Shown: piece after piece, positions 18,755 to 27,160 of the stretch
How positions within the stretch are numbered: position 1 is the first letter of the stretch
How the letters are laid out: the number at the start of each line of letters is the position of its first letter
From: JAKIWV01 sp963773945
GTDB taxonomy: Archaea; Thermoplasmatota; Thermoplasmata; Lutacidiplasmatales; UBA184
Length of the DNA stretch: 64,000 nt
Assembly: GCA_963773945.1 (NCBI GenBank)
Contig: CAVZDD010000005.1
Span: 372,001 to 436,000, forward strand
Direction of reading: 5' to 3'
The notes under the pieces: model-generated
The model's database searches: none
What the model saw: the letters and a program-made list of their open reading frames with translations, nothing else
Told to the model about the DNA's origin: nothing
Program-made: the position numbers and the translations under genes

Positions 18755-18892
18755 CGAGGGCGAGTCTCCATCGGGACGGTGCCCGCCCGACGGGCTACGC
18801 CTAGAAGACTTCTCCGGGTCGGCGACGGCAGGTTTCATCCCGCACCATTTCTTTGCCCGCCCGCGCGGCCTCGAGGCGAGCTGGCGGTTCGA

Positions 18893-19888
18893 ATGACGAC
18901 GACGACCGAAACGACGACGGAAACCTCTCCGGAACTCCGTCAAGCGGCGGCGGAGCTCCGGGAGCTGGTAATCCAGGCTACGGCGCGACGGCCCGCCCAG
19001 TGCATGCTGCTCTCCGGCGGACTTGACACCGCCGTCTTGGCGCCGCTTGCAGCGGCCGGCGGCATGCAGGCGGCCGTAACGGTGCTCACCGCTCCCGACG
19101 CCCCCGATCGCCCCTTCGCACAGACCATCGCCGTCAACCAGGGGTGGACGCATTCCGTCGTCGAAGCCTCTTTCGAGGATCTACTCATCGAGGTCGATTT
19201 CGTGGTTCGGACGCTCCGAACATTCGACCCAATGGAGATCCGGAACAGCATCGTGATCGCTCGCGGCCTCCGGGAAGTATCGCGTTTGGGCTACACCACG
19301 GCAATGACGGGCGATGCGGCGGACGAATTGTTCGGAGGGTACTCTTTCATGTGGGGCAAGAGCCCCGAGGAGTTCGAGGAGTATTCCCGGCGAATGGCCA
19401 CCACGATGAAGTTCTCCTCGACCCTACTCGGCCACGCACTGGGCGTGGAGGTACGGGCCCCCTACACAGACCCCGAGGTGATCCGCTTCGCGACCAGACT
19501 TCCCAAGGCCCTCAAGGTGGCGCAACGCGACGGAGCGACCGTCGGGAAATGGGTCCTCCGCTGGGCCTTTCCCGAGTGCCCGAGCCGCTGGAGGCGAAAG
19601 GACGCGATCGAGGTGGGTTCCGGAGCGACCCGTCTCCCGGTCTGGTTCGCCGCGCGGATGCCTGCGGCGGTTCTTTCCGCCGAGCGGGATCGGATCGCCG
19701 GCGAGGACAGGATTGAGATCCGGGACGCCGAACACCTGGCGTACTACCAGGCGTTTCGGAAGGTGTTTCCCCGCGCCCTCTCTGAACGGACCGGGGGCGC
19801 GGAGGCGTGCGCCCACTGCGGATTCCCGCTTCCTCGCCCGGATTCCACGTTCTGCACCACTTGCGGGGCGTACCCGGCCCGACTCTGA
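18893..19888 (+). CDS. Asparagine synthase-like ATP pyrophosphatase with C-terminal zinc ribbon
   Basis: In 331 residues, the PP-loop SGGLDTA (41-47) and the core TAMTGDAADELFGGYSF and EVRAPYTDPEVIRFATRLP are those of the asparagine synthase synthetase domain. The N-terminal glutaminase domain is absent, so amide transfer would need free ammonia or another donor. The end carries CAHCG...CTTCG, a zinc ribbon. Stand-alone AsnB-like proteins of this size are common in archaea and their substrate is unclear. ATG 18893 is chosen over a long antisense extension. The Dph6-like gene follows after 6 bp, so an operon of two PP-loop enzymes is likely. Confidence 0.8.
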   Translation: MTTTTETTTETSPELRQAAAELRELVIQATARRPAQCMLLSGGLDTAVLAPLAAAGGMQAAVTVLTAPDAPDRPFAQTIAVNQGWTHSVVEASFEDLLIEVDFVVRTLRTFDPMEIRNSIVIARGLREVSRLGYTTAMTGDAADELFGGYSFMWGKSPEEFEEYSRRMATTMKFSSTLLGHALGVEVRAPYTDPEVIRFATRLPKALKVAQRDGATVGKWVLRWAFPECPSRWRRKDAIEVGSGATRLPVWFAARMPAAVLSAERDRIAGEDRIEIRDAEHLAYYQAFRKVFPRALSERTGGAEACAHCGFPLPRPDSTFCTTCGAYPARL

Positions 19889-19894
19889 GGCGCT

Positions 19895-20605
19895 GTGCCC
19901 GTCGACGTTTCCCCGCCTCGGAAGACGGCGGCGCCCCGCGCCATACTCTCGTGGAGCAGCGGAAAGGACGCCGCCTTTGCCCTCCACCGGGTGCGACAGG
20001 ACCGCAGCTACGACGTGGTCGGGCTGCTCACCACAGTCGTGGCGTCGTCGGGCCGGGTGGCTACGCACGGAGTCCGAGGGGAGTTGCTCGCCCGACAGGT
20101 GGAGTCCATTGGGATTCCCCTCACCCGCGTTCGGCTCCCTCGATCCCCCTCGAACGTCGTCTACGAACGCGGGATGACGATGGCGCTTCAGCCGTTCGTG
20201 GAAATGGGAATACGCCACGTGATCTTCGGCGACCTGTTCCTCGAGGAGATCCGCGCCTACCGGGAGCGTCAAATGTCGGAGCTGGGCCTGGAGTGCGTGT
20301 TTCCTCTGTGGAGGACCGACACGAATCTGTTGGCCCGCGAGATGCTCGGGGCGGGGCAGCGCGCCCGCCTGGTATCGGTCGACACCCGGCGACTACCGGC
20401 GTCATGGGCCGGCCGATCGTTTGACCGAGCGTTGCTGGAGGAGCTCCCCCCGGGGGTCGATCCGTGTGGCGAGAACGGCGAGTTCCACACCTTCGTGACC
20501 GACGGGCCGGTGTTGCGGCACCCGGTGCGCGTCCGAGTGCAATCCGTCCGGGAGCGGGACGGTTTCGCCACGGCGGACCTCCGCCTCGAAAATACGAGTG
20601 GCTGA
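19895..20605 (+). CDS. Diphthine--ammonia ligase family (DUF71/Dph6-like) ATP pyrophosphatase
   Basis: In 236 residues, the PP-loop SWSSGKDAAFALH is at 19-31, the central motif is VIFGDLFLEEIRAYRE, and the C-terminal motif is DPCGENGEFHTFVTDGP, all typical of the DUF71 family. In eukaryotes and archaea Dph6 amidates diphthine on elongation factor 2. The SWSSGKD form and the ERQ motif also occur in bacterial relatives of unknown role, so Dph6 function is likely but not certain. The start is GTG 19895, 6 bp after the AsnB-like stop. Confidence 0.78.
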   Translation: MPVDVSPPRKTAAPRAILSWSSGKDAAFALHRVRQDRSYDVVGLLTTVVASSGRVATHGVRGELLARQVESIGIPLTRVRLPRSPSNVVYERGMTMALQPFVEMGIRHVIFGDLFLEEIRAYRERQMSELGLECVFPLWRTDTNLLAREMLGAGQRARLVSVDTRRLPASWAGRSFDRALLEELPPGVDPCGENGEFHTFVTDGPVLRHPVRVRVQSVRERDGFATADLRLENTSG

Positions 20606-20660
20606 GGGGTACCGTTCCCGCACAAAGCATAAGTCGAGGAGCGTCCCCGAGGGGACGGGA

Positions 20661-20822
20661 GGGAGCATAGGCTAATCTGGCAGACCAGCGGGCTCCAGTC
20701 AGATCTCCCGCGAGGGGGATCTTTGCATTGGGTCAGCGGAGGGACGCTTCGGCGTACCGATGACGAGTGACTGGAGCGCGCGGAGAGACCCGCATATCGG
20801 GGTTCAAATCCCCGTGCTCCCA
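20661..20822 (+). tRNA. tRNA-Trp (CCA anticodon) with intron
   Basis: The acceptor stem GGGAGCA/TGCTCCC is perfect. The D arm spans 20670-20686, and the anticodon stem GCGGG (20688-20692) pairs with CCCGC (20789-20793). The anticodon CCA is at 20695-20697. The T arm CGGGG-TTCAAAT-CCCCG is at 20798-20814, with discriminator A at 20822. No CCA end is encoded. An 89-nt intron separates G37 (20698) from A38 (20788), leaving a 73-nt mature tRNA. The D stem has a C12/A23 mismatch and a 4-nt variable loop. Confidence 0.93.
20699..20787 (+). other. Intron of tRNA-Trp, canonical 37/38 position
   Basis: The exon CTCC (32-35) can pair with intron GGAG at 20782-20785. This leaves 3-nt bulges AGT on the 5' side and AGA on the 3' side, with cuts after the second base of each, as expected for the archaeal splicing endonuclease. 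The intron also contains TGACTGGAGC (20768-20777), exactly complementary to the exon-intron junction GCTCCAGTCA, and a box-C-like GATGA at 20759-20763. In other euryarchaea the tRNA-Trp intron is a box C/D methylation guide. Here no clear CTGA box D follows the complement. Confidence 0.75.
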
Positions 20823-21047
20823 TTGCCCACGCCCGCATCGTAGCGTCAGCTCCAGACAATCCGGTCGCATTGGTCGGACCCCGCGACCCGCTGATCGTGG
20901 GGTCCCATTAGACAACCCTCATGGTAGAAAACGGTCGAACGCCCGTCGGGCACGGGGCCGTCGCGGAAAGTGCCCCTTTGAAATCCAGACGGGGATGCCG
21001 TTGATGAATCCGAGAGTTCTTGGCGTCATGTAACCTCAGGGTCGCCG

Positions 21048-21965
21048 ATGGATTCCTTGGACATCCGGCTCTTACGTGCGATGTTCGTAGGAAACATCCT
21101 GTCGATCGGGGGTTTCGACCCTAGACTGTCGATCCAGGAGCTCGCACGATCGGTCGGGGCCAGTCGAGTCACCGTGCGTCGCCGCCTCGCCCGTTGGCGA
21201 GATGAAGGTTTTTGCAAAAGGGTCACCACGTTTCCGAACCCGGACGCACTTGGAACCTCGTTTCAGATGCAGTCTATCGCACTCGACCGGGGAAGAACAC
21301 GGAGCCGGTCTGAGACCGCACTGGTCGACCTCCTGGAACCCGCGTTCCTCTTCCAATCCGAGGACATCTATACCCCTGTCCTCATCGTAGAGGCTCCTAA
21401 GGTCTCCGACCGCCGCCAGAGCAGTCTCCGTGAAGTTGATGGAGTGAATGTCCTCTGTCCCCCTCTACCGTTCCCATGCCCATCTTCCTCGGTACCGCTC
21501 GGGCTGAGGGACTGGAAGATCATCCGGTCTATGCGCCGATTTCCCTTTCCCGATTGGCCCGCGGTGTCGAAGGAAGTGGGGCTGACGGTCCGCGGTTTGC
21601 AACGAAGGGTGGCACGTCTCACGCAAGGCAACGCCCTCATGTTCCATCCCGAGCTCGACTTTCGTCGTTCGTCCAGCCCGGTGGCCTGGGTTGGTGTCCT
21701 TTTCGGTAGGGACGTCGAGAAGGCGCTGTTTGAGAAGGACATGATCCAACGATACCCTGACCTCCTTCGCGTGGAGCCAATACGAACGGGAGAATGCCCA
21801 CCGCATGTCCGAAATGGCAAGTGGATGACCCTGTGGAGGTCCAACCAAGCCTTTGGGCCGGTACGATCAGGGATCAGGAGAGAATCATGCGAAGCAGAAG
21901 CGGAGAATTCCACGGGTCACGACGATTCCGGCAAGCGACTCTGTCATTCTTGGTCGCAGGGGTGA
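21048..21965 (+). CDS. Two-HTH transcriptional regulator (AsnC/Lrp-like helix-turn-helix)
   Basis: In 305 residues, the N-terminal HTH (about 25-60, LSIQELARSVGASRVTVRRRLARWRDEGF) resembles AsnC-type domains. A second HTH lies around 170-205 (FPFPDWPAVSKEVGLTVRGLQRRVARL), with a ligand-like region between. The duplicated layout resembles archaeal Lrp-like tandem proteins. The start is ATG 21048; GTG/ATG alternatives lie only downstream. The last ~26 residues overlap the start of the secreted protein by 79 bp, which suggests coupled expression or that the true end is earlier. The region is less GC-rich than its neighbours. Confidence 0.65.
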   Translation: MDSLDIRLLRAMFVGNILSIGGFDPRLSIQELARSVGASRVTVRRRLARWRDEGFCKRVTTFPNPDALGTSFQMQSIALDRGRTRSRSETALVDLLEPAFLFQSEDIYTPVLIVEAPKVSDRRQSSLREVDGVNVLCPPLPFPCPSSSVPLGLRDWKIIRSMRRFPFPDWPAVSKEVGLTVRGLQRRVARLTQGNALMFHPELDFRRSSSPVAWVGVLFGRDVEKALFEKDMIQRYPDLLRVEPIRTGECPPHVRNGKWMTLWRSNQAFGPVRSGIRRESCEAEAENSTGHDDSGKRLCHSWSQG

Positions 21966-22648
21966 TGGTCTTTGCCACGTTCATCGCGCTGGCGTTCGCA
22001 CCGACGGCCGGAGCCACATCGCTGGCGCCCATCTCCCAGCAGAATGCAGCGCTGGACTGTTCACCTACCCTCGCACAGGTCGAGGGGATCCCGGTGCCGG
22101 CCGGATCGAAAGTCATTCTCCACGTCTCTTTCGTAGACACAAACGTCGAAGACGGAGGGAATCTCGGCTATTGGGCTCTTGACACGTTGTACTTTACTGA
22201 CACCTTTTGGCAGGCGACCGACGGGTCAATATATTTTCATCTTTCCATCGTGGGGACTTGGACCACCTTCGCTGGGGCGTTGAGCCCCCAGCAGGGGGTC
22301 ACCGAGCCGAAGACCGGAAGCGGGCTGCTTATCTGGGAATTTTCCGGCCACTCCGTCACGGCCTTTGAGCCTGGCTCACGTCCGACGTCAGGCTTCATTG
22401 GGGTGTTTAACGCCGGTGGAACCGAATCTGACATCCTCTTGGGAACGTACGCGCTCCAACAGGGTAACAACGCATTTTTCAACTCTGATGGGGGAGACAT
22501 TGGCCCCCTCTACTTCGATTTCACCCCCCCCTACCCCATCTTCCTCGCCCTAGCGTTCTCCGAAATTTACTTCTTGCACGGTTCCCCGGCCGATTGCTAC
22601 GCAGGCACGCTGACTAGTTTCATCTTTGAGGGGGACGTCGTAACGTAA
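21887..22648 (+). CDS. Secreted protein of unknown function
   Basis: This 253-residue protein has a clear signal peptide at about 15-43 (basic start, then FLVAGVMVFATFIALAF and a PTAGA cleavage-type site). The mature part is rich in aromatic and beta-type residues (GYWALDTLYFTDTFW, GTWTTFAGAL, YFDFTPPYPIF) and has two cysteines that could form a disulfide (LDCSP near the start, ADCYA near the end). ATG 21887 is supported by GGAG 7 bp upstream. I recognise no family. It overlaps the regulator gene and may be its target or partner. Confidence 0.6.
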   Translation: MRSRSGEFHGSRRFRQATLSFLVAGVMVFATFIALAFAPTAGATSLAPISQQNAALDCSPTLAQVEGIPVPAGSKVILHVSFVDTNVEDGGNLGYWALDTLYFTDTFWQATDGSIYFHLSIVGTWTTFAGALSPQQGVTEPKTGSGLLIWEFSGHSVTAFEPGSRPTSGFIGVFNAGGTESDILLGTYALQQGNNAFFNSDGGDIGPLYFDFTPPYPIFLALAFSEIYFLHGSPADCYAGTLTSFIFEGDVVT

Positions 22649-23239
22649 CACGGTCTTGACGGGAGCCTGGAGGCCCCCTAGGTATCGCGCAGAGCAGCTA
22701 TCAGACTGAGGCGAGAGACTCAGCCCCGATCGGACAGCCTCAGCGCCGGCGTCGATTGGAAAGCTCGGTTCCCTGAAGGGGTAACCCGGCCGGAGAGCGA
22801 CCGGGGAGGTAGCATTACGGCCTCGTACTCACTACGAGCCTACCAATCGGCGTCGTGAGGGGGGAACGGCCCCTCTGTCTCGTCTAGGCTCGTGGAAAGT
22901 TTTCTGACCGGAGCATCCGCAGCTAGGGCCACTGATCGATCAAGCTGGTCAGGGCCGAGCAGTTTCGTTGGCGTAGAGATTCTCGGTTCACCTAGCTGAC
23001 CTTACCACTGCGTTGACAACGGACCCCTTTCTAGAGGTCACAAGACCTGGCCGCGCGCTAGGGCGCCCCCGCATGAGGGACTCCCGAACCCACCGGGCTG
23101 ACTCCGTTCAATTCGATTTTTCCGCGGCCTTCTACCGCCGGTAGTAAGATATTGGGGACCCACAAAATGGGGTGGGAACCCGTGCTCCCACCCTCCCCCC
23201 CGCCAGAACCTGCATGCAGGGGCCCGACCGGCACGGGTA
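22649..23239. other. 590-bp region without a convincing gene; strong RNA-folding potential
   Basis: No reading frame here looks protein-coding. The segment 22750-22852 can form a closed multibranch structure. A 10-bp outer stem (CGTCGATTGG with CCAATCGGCG, one G-U) encloses hairpins GGTT.CCC-TGAA-GGG.AACC (22767-22786), CCCGG/CCGGG (22785-22805) and CTCGTA/TACGAG (22822-22838). Another hairpin, CTGAG/CTCAG, lies upstream near 22705-22722. I looked for RNase P and SRP RNA signatures and did not find a convincing set. Confidence 0.35.
22750..22852. ncRNA. Candidate structured RNA (multibranch fold)
   Basis: A 10-bp closing stem surrounds three local hairpins whose arms are perfect or nearly so; two of them share two bases and so are alternatives at that edge. 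The strand of any transcript is unknown, as both strands can fold. No promoter was identified and no known RNA family matched by eye, so this is only a candidate. Confidence 0.25.
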
Positions 23240-24112
23240 CTATCGCGGGGCGGCCTTGCGGACCCGGGTGCGAGTCTCCGGGTGATCCGGCTCATCGTTG
23301 GCTTGGAATCGCCGGGGTTGACGGCCGTCTTCATCCTTGAAACCGTAGCGGCGAGCGAGATCCCCAACGTAGAGGATCCGGCCCGAAAGTCTTGCGACGT
23401 TCGGGTCCCCCGCCAGCGCCACGACCGCCTTTCCGAGGTAACTGGGCGATTCAGTAGGAGCCAGGTCGAAGGGGTGGGCCCGATGGGCCGCCATCACCCG
23501 TTCCGTACGCATGAATCCTGGTGCCAAGGCAACGGCCTGGATTCCATGGGACTTCAGTTCCATCGCCATTCCTCGGGCCATCCGAATCATAGCGTTCTTC
23601 GCCACGTCGTAGTACAAGTTCCCCAGATAGCCGCCGCTCAGCCACGCAACGGTGTTCACGATGAGCCCCTTCTTTCGCGGGAGCATGAGTGGAACGAGTC
23701 GTGCCGACGTGAGAAGAGTCGCGCGAACTCCCGCGGTAAACATCCCTTCCCAGTGGTGGGTCGGCTGCTTCCAGAAAGGGTCCCCAAAGGTCGCAAGGTC
23801 GTGCCGCTCGTACCCTCCCCAGACGTTGTTCACTAACAGGTCCGGAGGGTGGCCGAGTTTCGTGATGGTGGCCACCAGGCGGTAGATTTCCGCCAATTGC
23901 GTGTGGTCGCATACGACAGGGATTCCATGGCCACCAGCGGCGTCAATTCCCGCGGCGGTCTCTTCGACAGTCCCCCCCAGTCCTTCGGAGTCGGGACGTC
24001 CTCGCGTGCTGCGCCCCGTCACAAATACCGTCCAACCGCCGCTGCCCAGCTGGAGAGCGATGGCCTTTCCCCCTCCGCGAGAAGCTCCGGTCACTACCGC
24101 TGTACGCGCCAT
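23240..24112 (-). CDS. Short-chain dehydrogenase/reductase
   Basis: This is a 290-residue Rossmann-fold oxidoreductase. TGASRGGGKAIA at the N-terminus binds NAD(P), NNVWGG replaces the usual NNAG, and the catalytic pair is in YYDVAKNAMIR (YxxxK). The fold and the long insertion after the cofactor motif (TGRSTRGRPDSEGLGGTVEETA) resemble the DHRS1-like group, whose substrates vary. The start is ATG 24112. It is divergent from the aldolase. The last ~40 residues are charged and less conserved-looking. Confidence 0.85.
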   Translation of the reverse strand: MARTAVVTGASRGGGKAIALQLGSGGWTVFVTGRSTRGRPDSEGLGGTVEETAAGIDAAGGHGIPVVCDHTQLAEIYRLVATITKLGHPPDLLVNNVWGGYERHDLATFGDPFWKQPTHHWEGMFTAGVRATLLTSARLVPLMLPRKKGLIVNTVAWLSGGYLGNLYYDVAKNAMIRMARGMAMELKSHGIQAVALAPGFMRTERVMAAHRAHPFDLAPTESPSYLGKAVVALAGDPNVARLSGRILYVGDLARRYGFKDEDGRQPRRFQANDEPDHPETRTRVRKAAPR

Positions 24113-24289
24113 GTCTCCGTTCGTTCTCGACGCCGAACGATAACCCTGAGCTTGAAGGACGGGTGGGGGTGGCGAAACAGGGTGTGGACGAACATGTTCC
24201 CGCTGGGGGTTGCTGCGTGGCTGGCTGCGCGGGCTCCCCTCGCCTCGCTGGAAGACTTATCGCCGACGGGATTTCTGGGAGTCTCCGTC

Positions 24290-25039
24290 ATGAAGAACTC
24301 ACTCAGGAAGCGTCTCGTCTCTTCCAAGGAACCCTGCTTCGGCACCTGGATCTCGTCGTCCTCGCTGGTGAACCTCGATGCCCTCAAGGGGATGGGGTTC
24401 GAGTGGTTCATGATCGACACCGAACACGCTCCCGTGAACCCCGAGACCCTGGCCGCGATGGTCGCGATATTGACCGACCACGGTCCCACGCCTCTCGTAC
24501 GGGTCGGGAACATCGACCAGTACCTGGTCAAACAGGCCCTGGACTCGGGCGCGCACGGTGTACTCGTTCCGTTGGTGAGTACGGAGGCCCAGGCGAAGGC
24601 GGCCGTCGCCTATGCCAAGTACCCCCCGGAGGGAGTGCGGGGAGCCGCGGCGGCGGCCGCCTCCCGATACGGCCTGGAACTCGCGTCCTATCTCCGGAGC
24701 GCCAACGCCGAGACCCTCGTCGGGGTACAGATCGAGACCAAAGAGGCGTTGGACAACCTCGAAGCGATTGCGGCCGTTACGGGCGTGGACATCCTGTTCG
24801 TCGGGCCCCAGGATCTCACGCTGAGCCTGGGTCTCCTGGACGACCGAAAAAACCCCAGAGTGCGGGAGGCCATGCGCTCCGTCGTAGCGGCGTGCGATCG
24901 GCACGGCAAGATTCCCGGGACGTTGGTCATCGACCCTGAAGAAAAGCGAATCGCGGTCGACCTGGGCTTCCGATTCATCTCGCTGGCGTCGGATGTACGA
25001 TTCCTGATCGACGGTGCCCGAGCCTATCGAGCCGCTTGA
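24290..25039 (+). CDS. HpcH/HpaI-family class II aldolase
   Basis: This is a 249-residue metal-dependent aldolase/citrate-lyase-like protein. FGTWISSSSLVNLDALKGMGFEWFMIDTEHAPVN is the family start, with the metal/substrate residues in VQIETKEALDNLEAIAAVTGVDILFVGPQDLTLSLG. ATG 24290 is chosen over a far longer frame that runs antisense to the SDR gene. A TATA-like ACTTATC lies about 28 bp upstream. The substrate is probably a 2-keto-3-deoxy acid or a hydroxy-oxo acid; the neighbouring SDR could act on the same pathway, which is inference. Confidence 0.83.
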   Translation: MKNSLRKRLVSSKEPCFGTWISSSSLVNLDALKGMGFEWFMIDTEHAPVNPETLAAMVAILTDHGPTPLVRVGNIDQYLVKQALDSGAHGVLVPLVSTEAQAKAAVAYAKYPPEGVRGAAAAAASRYGLELASYLRSANAETLVGVQIETKEALDNLEAIAAVTGVDILFVGPQDLTLSLGLLDDRKNPRVREAMRSVVAACDRHGKIPGTLVIDPEEKRIAVDLGFRFISLASDVRFLIDGARAYRAA

Positions 25040-25124
25040 TTCGTGGCCCACGGAGGGCGAGCGCCGCCGAAGGAGACGCCCGGCGGAGCGACGGACGTTT
25101 CTAGCGGGCTCCGGGAGAGGCGGC

Positions 25125-25397
25125 TTACGAAGTCGGCATCGGGGCGTTCGAGTGCGCCGGGTAGCAGCGATTGTAGAGGTACGCGAAAATCGCCACGTAA
25201 ATGACCACGGCGCCCACGAGGGCGACGATGATGGAGCCGTCTATGCCCAGAGGTCCGTCGGGAGACACATAACCCAACATGGTCGCCAGCATGATGGTGG
25301 CGATCAGTCCCACGATCACTTGGGTCGTGGTGGGTCGGCGTGTGTAGAATACGAGAGGGATGAGGCCCGGGAGAAACTTCGGCGCGACGCGAGCCAC
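25125..25397 (-). CDS. Small membrane protein, two transmembrane segments
   Basis: From GTG 25397 this reads 90 residues with two hydrophobic spans: QVIVGLIATIMLATMLGYV and IIVALVGAVVIYVAIFAYLY, separated by SPDGPLGIDGS. The C-terminus is short and polar. The frame stays open upstream to 25523, but that part overlaps the divergent membrane-anchored gene and is less protein-like. No family is recognised. Confidence 0.5.
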   Translation of the reverse strand: MARVAPKFLPGLIPLVFYTRRPTTTQVIVGLIATIMLATMLGYVSPDGPLGIDGSIIVALVGAVVIYVAIFAYLYNRCYPAHSNAPMPTS

Positions 25398-25479
25398 GAC
25401 CGCTAATAAGCATGAATTTCCCGGGCCCGGACTCCGACGTGTTATAGCCGAGCGAGAGTCCGGCAGCTGGAGGAGCACC

Positions 25480-26019
25480 GTGGGACTCGACATCTCCGTG
25501 GTCACCATCACGGCCGCCGCCACCTGGGGCCTCGCGGTGGGGACCGTCGTACTGCTCTGGTGGCAAACCCGGGTCTCTCAGCGACTCAACAGCGCGAACG
25601 CGGTCCTGACGCTTCGGGAGCGATTCGATTCCCCCGCGTTTCGTCGGCGTCGGAAAGGGCTCGCGGATCGATTGCTCGCCGGGCGCCATGACGACATCAC
25701 CAACTTGGAGGTCGCGGCATTCTTCGAACTGATCGGCTCGCTCACGCATGCCCGGGTCCTGGACCGCTACTTGGTATGGGAAGCGTTCGGAACCTGGATC
25801 AACGGCTACTACTACGCGCTCCGCAATCCCGTGGACGTGATCGGCCGGGCTCGTACCGCGCTCAAGGACCCCCTGATCATGCACGAGTACGAGTGGCTCT
25901 ACGGACTGGTCCAGCAGATGGACCGCAAGATGATGGACGCCGAAGCCGACATGGCGGAGGCGACCCGCGATGAGTCCACGGCCCTGCTGCGCCGAGAGGC
26001 CGAGCTCGAACCGGACTGA
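25480..26019 (+). CDS. Membrane-anchored protein of the DUF4760-like type
   Basis: In 179 residues, one N-terminal transmembrane segment (ISVVTITAAATWGLAVGTVVLLWW) is followed by a helical cytoplasmic part. It resembles the gene at 55384: a TM helix, a short basic linker, an acidic-aromatic segment (ITNLEVAAFFELIGSLTHARVLDRYLVWEAFGTWINGYYYAL) and a helical tail. Both fit small DUF4760-like proteins of unknown role. GTG 25480 is supported by GGAGG 7-11 bp upstream and a TATA-like GTTATAGCC; a longer frame from 25360 is less likely. Confidence 0.6.
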   Translation: MGLDISVVTITAAATWGLAVGTVVLLWWQTRVSQRLNSANAVLTLRERFDSPAFRRRRKGLADRLLAGRHDDITNLEVAAFFELIGSLTHARVLDRYLVWEAFGTWINGYYYALRNPVDVIGRARTALKDPLIMHEYEWLYGLVQQMDRKMMDAEADMAEATRDESTALLRREAELEPD

Positions 26020-26104
26020 ACGGGGATCGACCGGGAGCGGGTGCGACTGGACGAGCCTCCGGTCATGTTCTATATGGGGAGCGGTCGACCTAGGTGGAGA
26101 AGAG

Positions 26105-26269
26105 ATGACCACGGTCTGCGAGACGCCCGGCTGTCTGCATCAGCGCCGATTGCACGGGGAGGACGGACATTGTCGGGCCTGTGCCTGCACCGTGTACACC
26201 CGGACCGGTCCGGGCCACCAAACGAAAGCGGCGAGAAAGCAGGCGGCCCAAGCCCTTCGTAGCTGGTAA
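26105..26269 (+). CDS. Small Cys/His-rich protein, putative zinc-binding
   Basis: A 54-residue protein starts MTTVCETPGCLHQRRLHGEDGHCRACAC; four to five Cys and two His in the first 30 residues could bind zinc. The tail is basic (KAARKQAAQAL). ATG 26105 has GGTGGAGAAGAG just upstream, a fair ribosome site. The role is unknown; no family recognised. Confidence 0.5.
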   Translation: MTTVCETPGCLHQRRLHGEDGHCRACACTVYTRTGPGHQTKAARKQAAQALRSW

Positions 26270-26392
26270 ACCCGAGCCGAAGACGGCGGTACGGCCAACC
26301 GCTATCGCCTGCGGGAAGCCACGGCCCTTGCATGCGGGATGAAATACCCCCGCCCTGTTGGCTTCGGAAGGCCCGCAGGAGCGAAGAATTTC

Positions 26393-27133
26393 ATGAAACT
26401 CACCTTTCTTGGCACAGGCGCCGGGAACTTTCAGGGTAGCCGCCGGCATATGTCCAGTGCGCTGTTCGAGGGGGTCCTTCTCGACTGTGGGGCAGGAACG
26501 ACCGGCCGCCTGTACGATGCCGGGTTGCTCGAACGGGTCGACGGCATTCTGATCTCGCACCTGCACTCCGACCACTTCGCCGGGCTCTTCGATTTCCTGT
26601 TGCACACCCTGATCTCTGGCCGGAAGCGGCCGCTCACGATCGTCTCTCCCCCGGGGCTGGCGCCCATACTGCGAGCGGCGATCAACGTCGGAGCGATGGT
26701 CAAGGACCCGGCCGATCTCTATGAGTTTCACTTACTCGAGGCGCTCCGCCCCGATGTGACGATCGGTCCGTGGCGAGTGCAAGGTATTCCGTTGGTCCAC
26801 AGCGTGTACAACCTCGGGTACCACCTCGCCGCGGACGGTGCGTCCCTCTTCTACACGGGCGACACGCGTCAGCCATCGGTGCCGGAAGGCGTCCGCGCGG
26901 ACTTCGTCATCCACGAGTCAACCTACGCGGACCGGCATGTGCAGCTCGCCCACGAATTCGGACACTCCACTGCCTCCCAAGCCGCGAAAGCGGCGACCGC
27001 GATGGGGGCCCGGCGATTGTTCCTGACCCATCTCGGGAGCCAGGAGGGTACCGACGCCGAAGTTCTCCGCGAAGTCCGCGCGGGATTCCGCGACTCGACG
27101 GTCGCCGAGGACAATAGCCAACACGACCTCTGA
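26393..27133 (+). CDS. Metallo-beta-lactamase-fold hydrolase (RNase Z-like)
   Basis: In 246 residues, MKLTFLGTGAGNFQGSRRHMSS is the usual start of the RNase Z/ElaC-like branch. The zinc ligands are HLHSDH (56-61), a later His in VHSVYNLGYHL, the Asp of TGDTR, and the final His in LFLTHLG. It lacks a visible exosite arm for tRNA, so it may be a small RNase Z-like or PhnP-like hydrolase rather than the tRNA 3'-processing enzyme. ATG 26393 has AGGAG 11 bp upstream. Confidence 0.8.
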   Translation: MKLTFLGTGAGNFQGSRRHMSSALFEGVLLDCGAGTTGRLYDAGLLERVDGILISHLHSDHFAGLFDFLLHTLISGRKRPLTIVSPPGLAPILRAAINVGAMVKDPADLYEFHLLEALRPDVTIGPWRVQGIPLVHSVYNLGYHLAADGASLFYTGDTRQPSVPEGVRADFVIHESTYADRHVQLAHEFGHSTASQAAKAATAMGARRLFLTHLGSQEGTDAEVLREVRAGFRDSTVAEDNSQHDL

Positions 27134-27160
27134 ACCGCCCTCCACGGCGGCGCCTCGAGC

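Noticed and set aside
18344..18892. N-terminal extension of the asparagine-synthase-like ORF
   Set aside because: It runs antisense to the clear BtuF-like gene; the real protein starts at ATG 18893.
20762..20785. Strong box C/D guide RNA in the tRNA-Trp intron
   Set aside because: The complement to the anticodon region is there, but no CUGA box D sits at the required distance after it, so it is kept only as a possibility.
22649..23239. RNase P RNA or SRP RNA in the gene-free region
   Set aside because: I looked for the P4 signatures of RNase P and the conserved helix-8 loop of SRP RNA and found only partial resemblances (a GGGTAACCC piece, a GGTCAGG piece).
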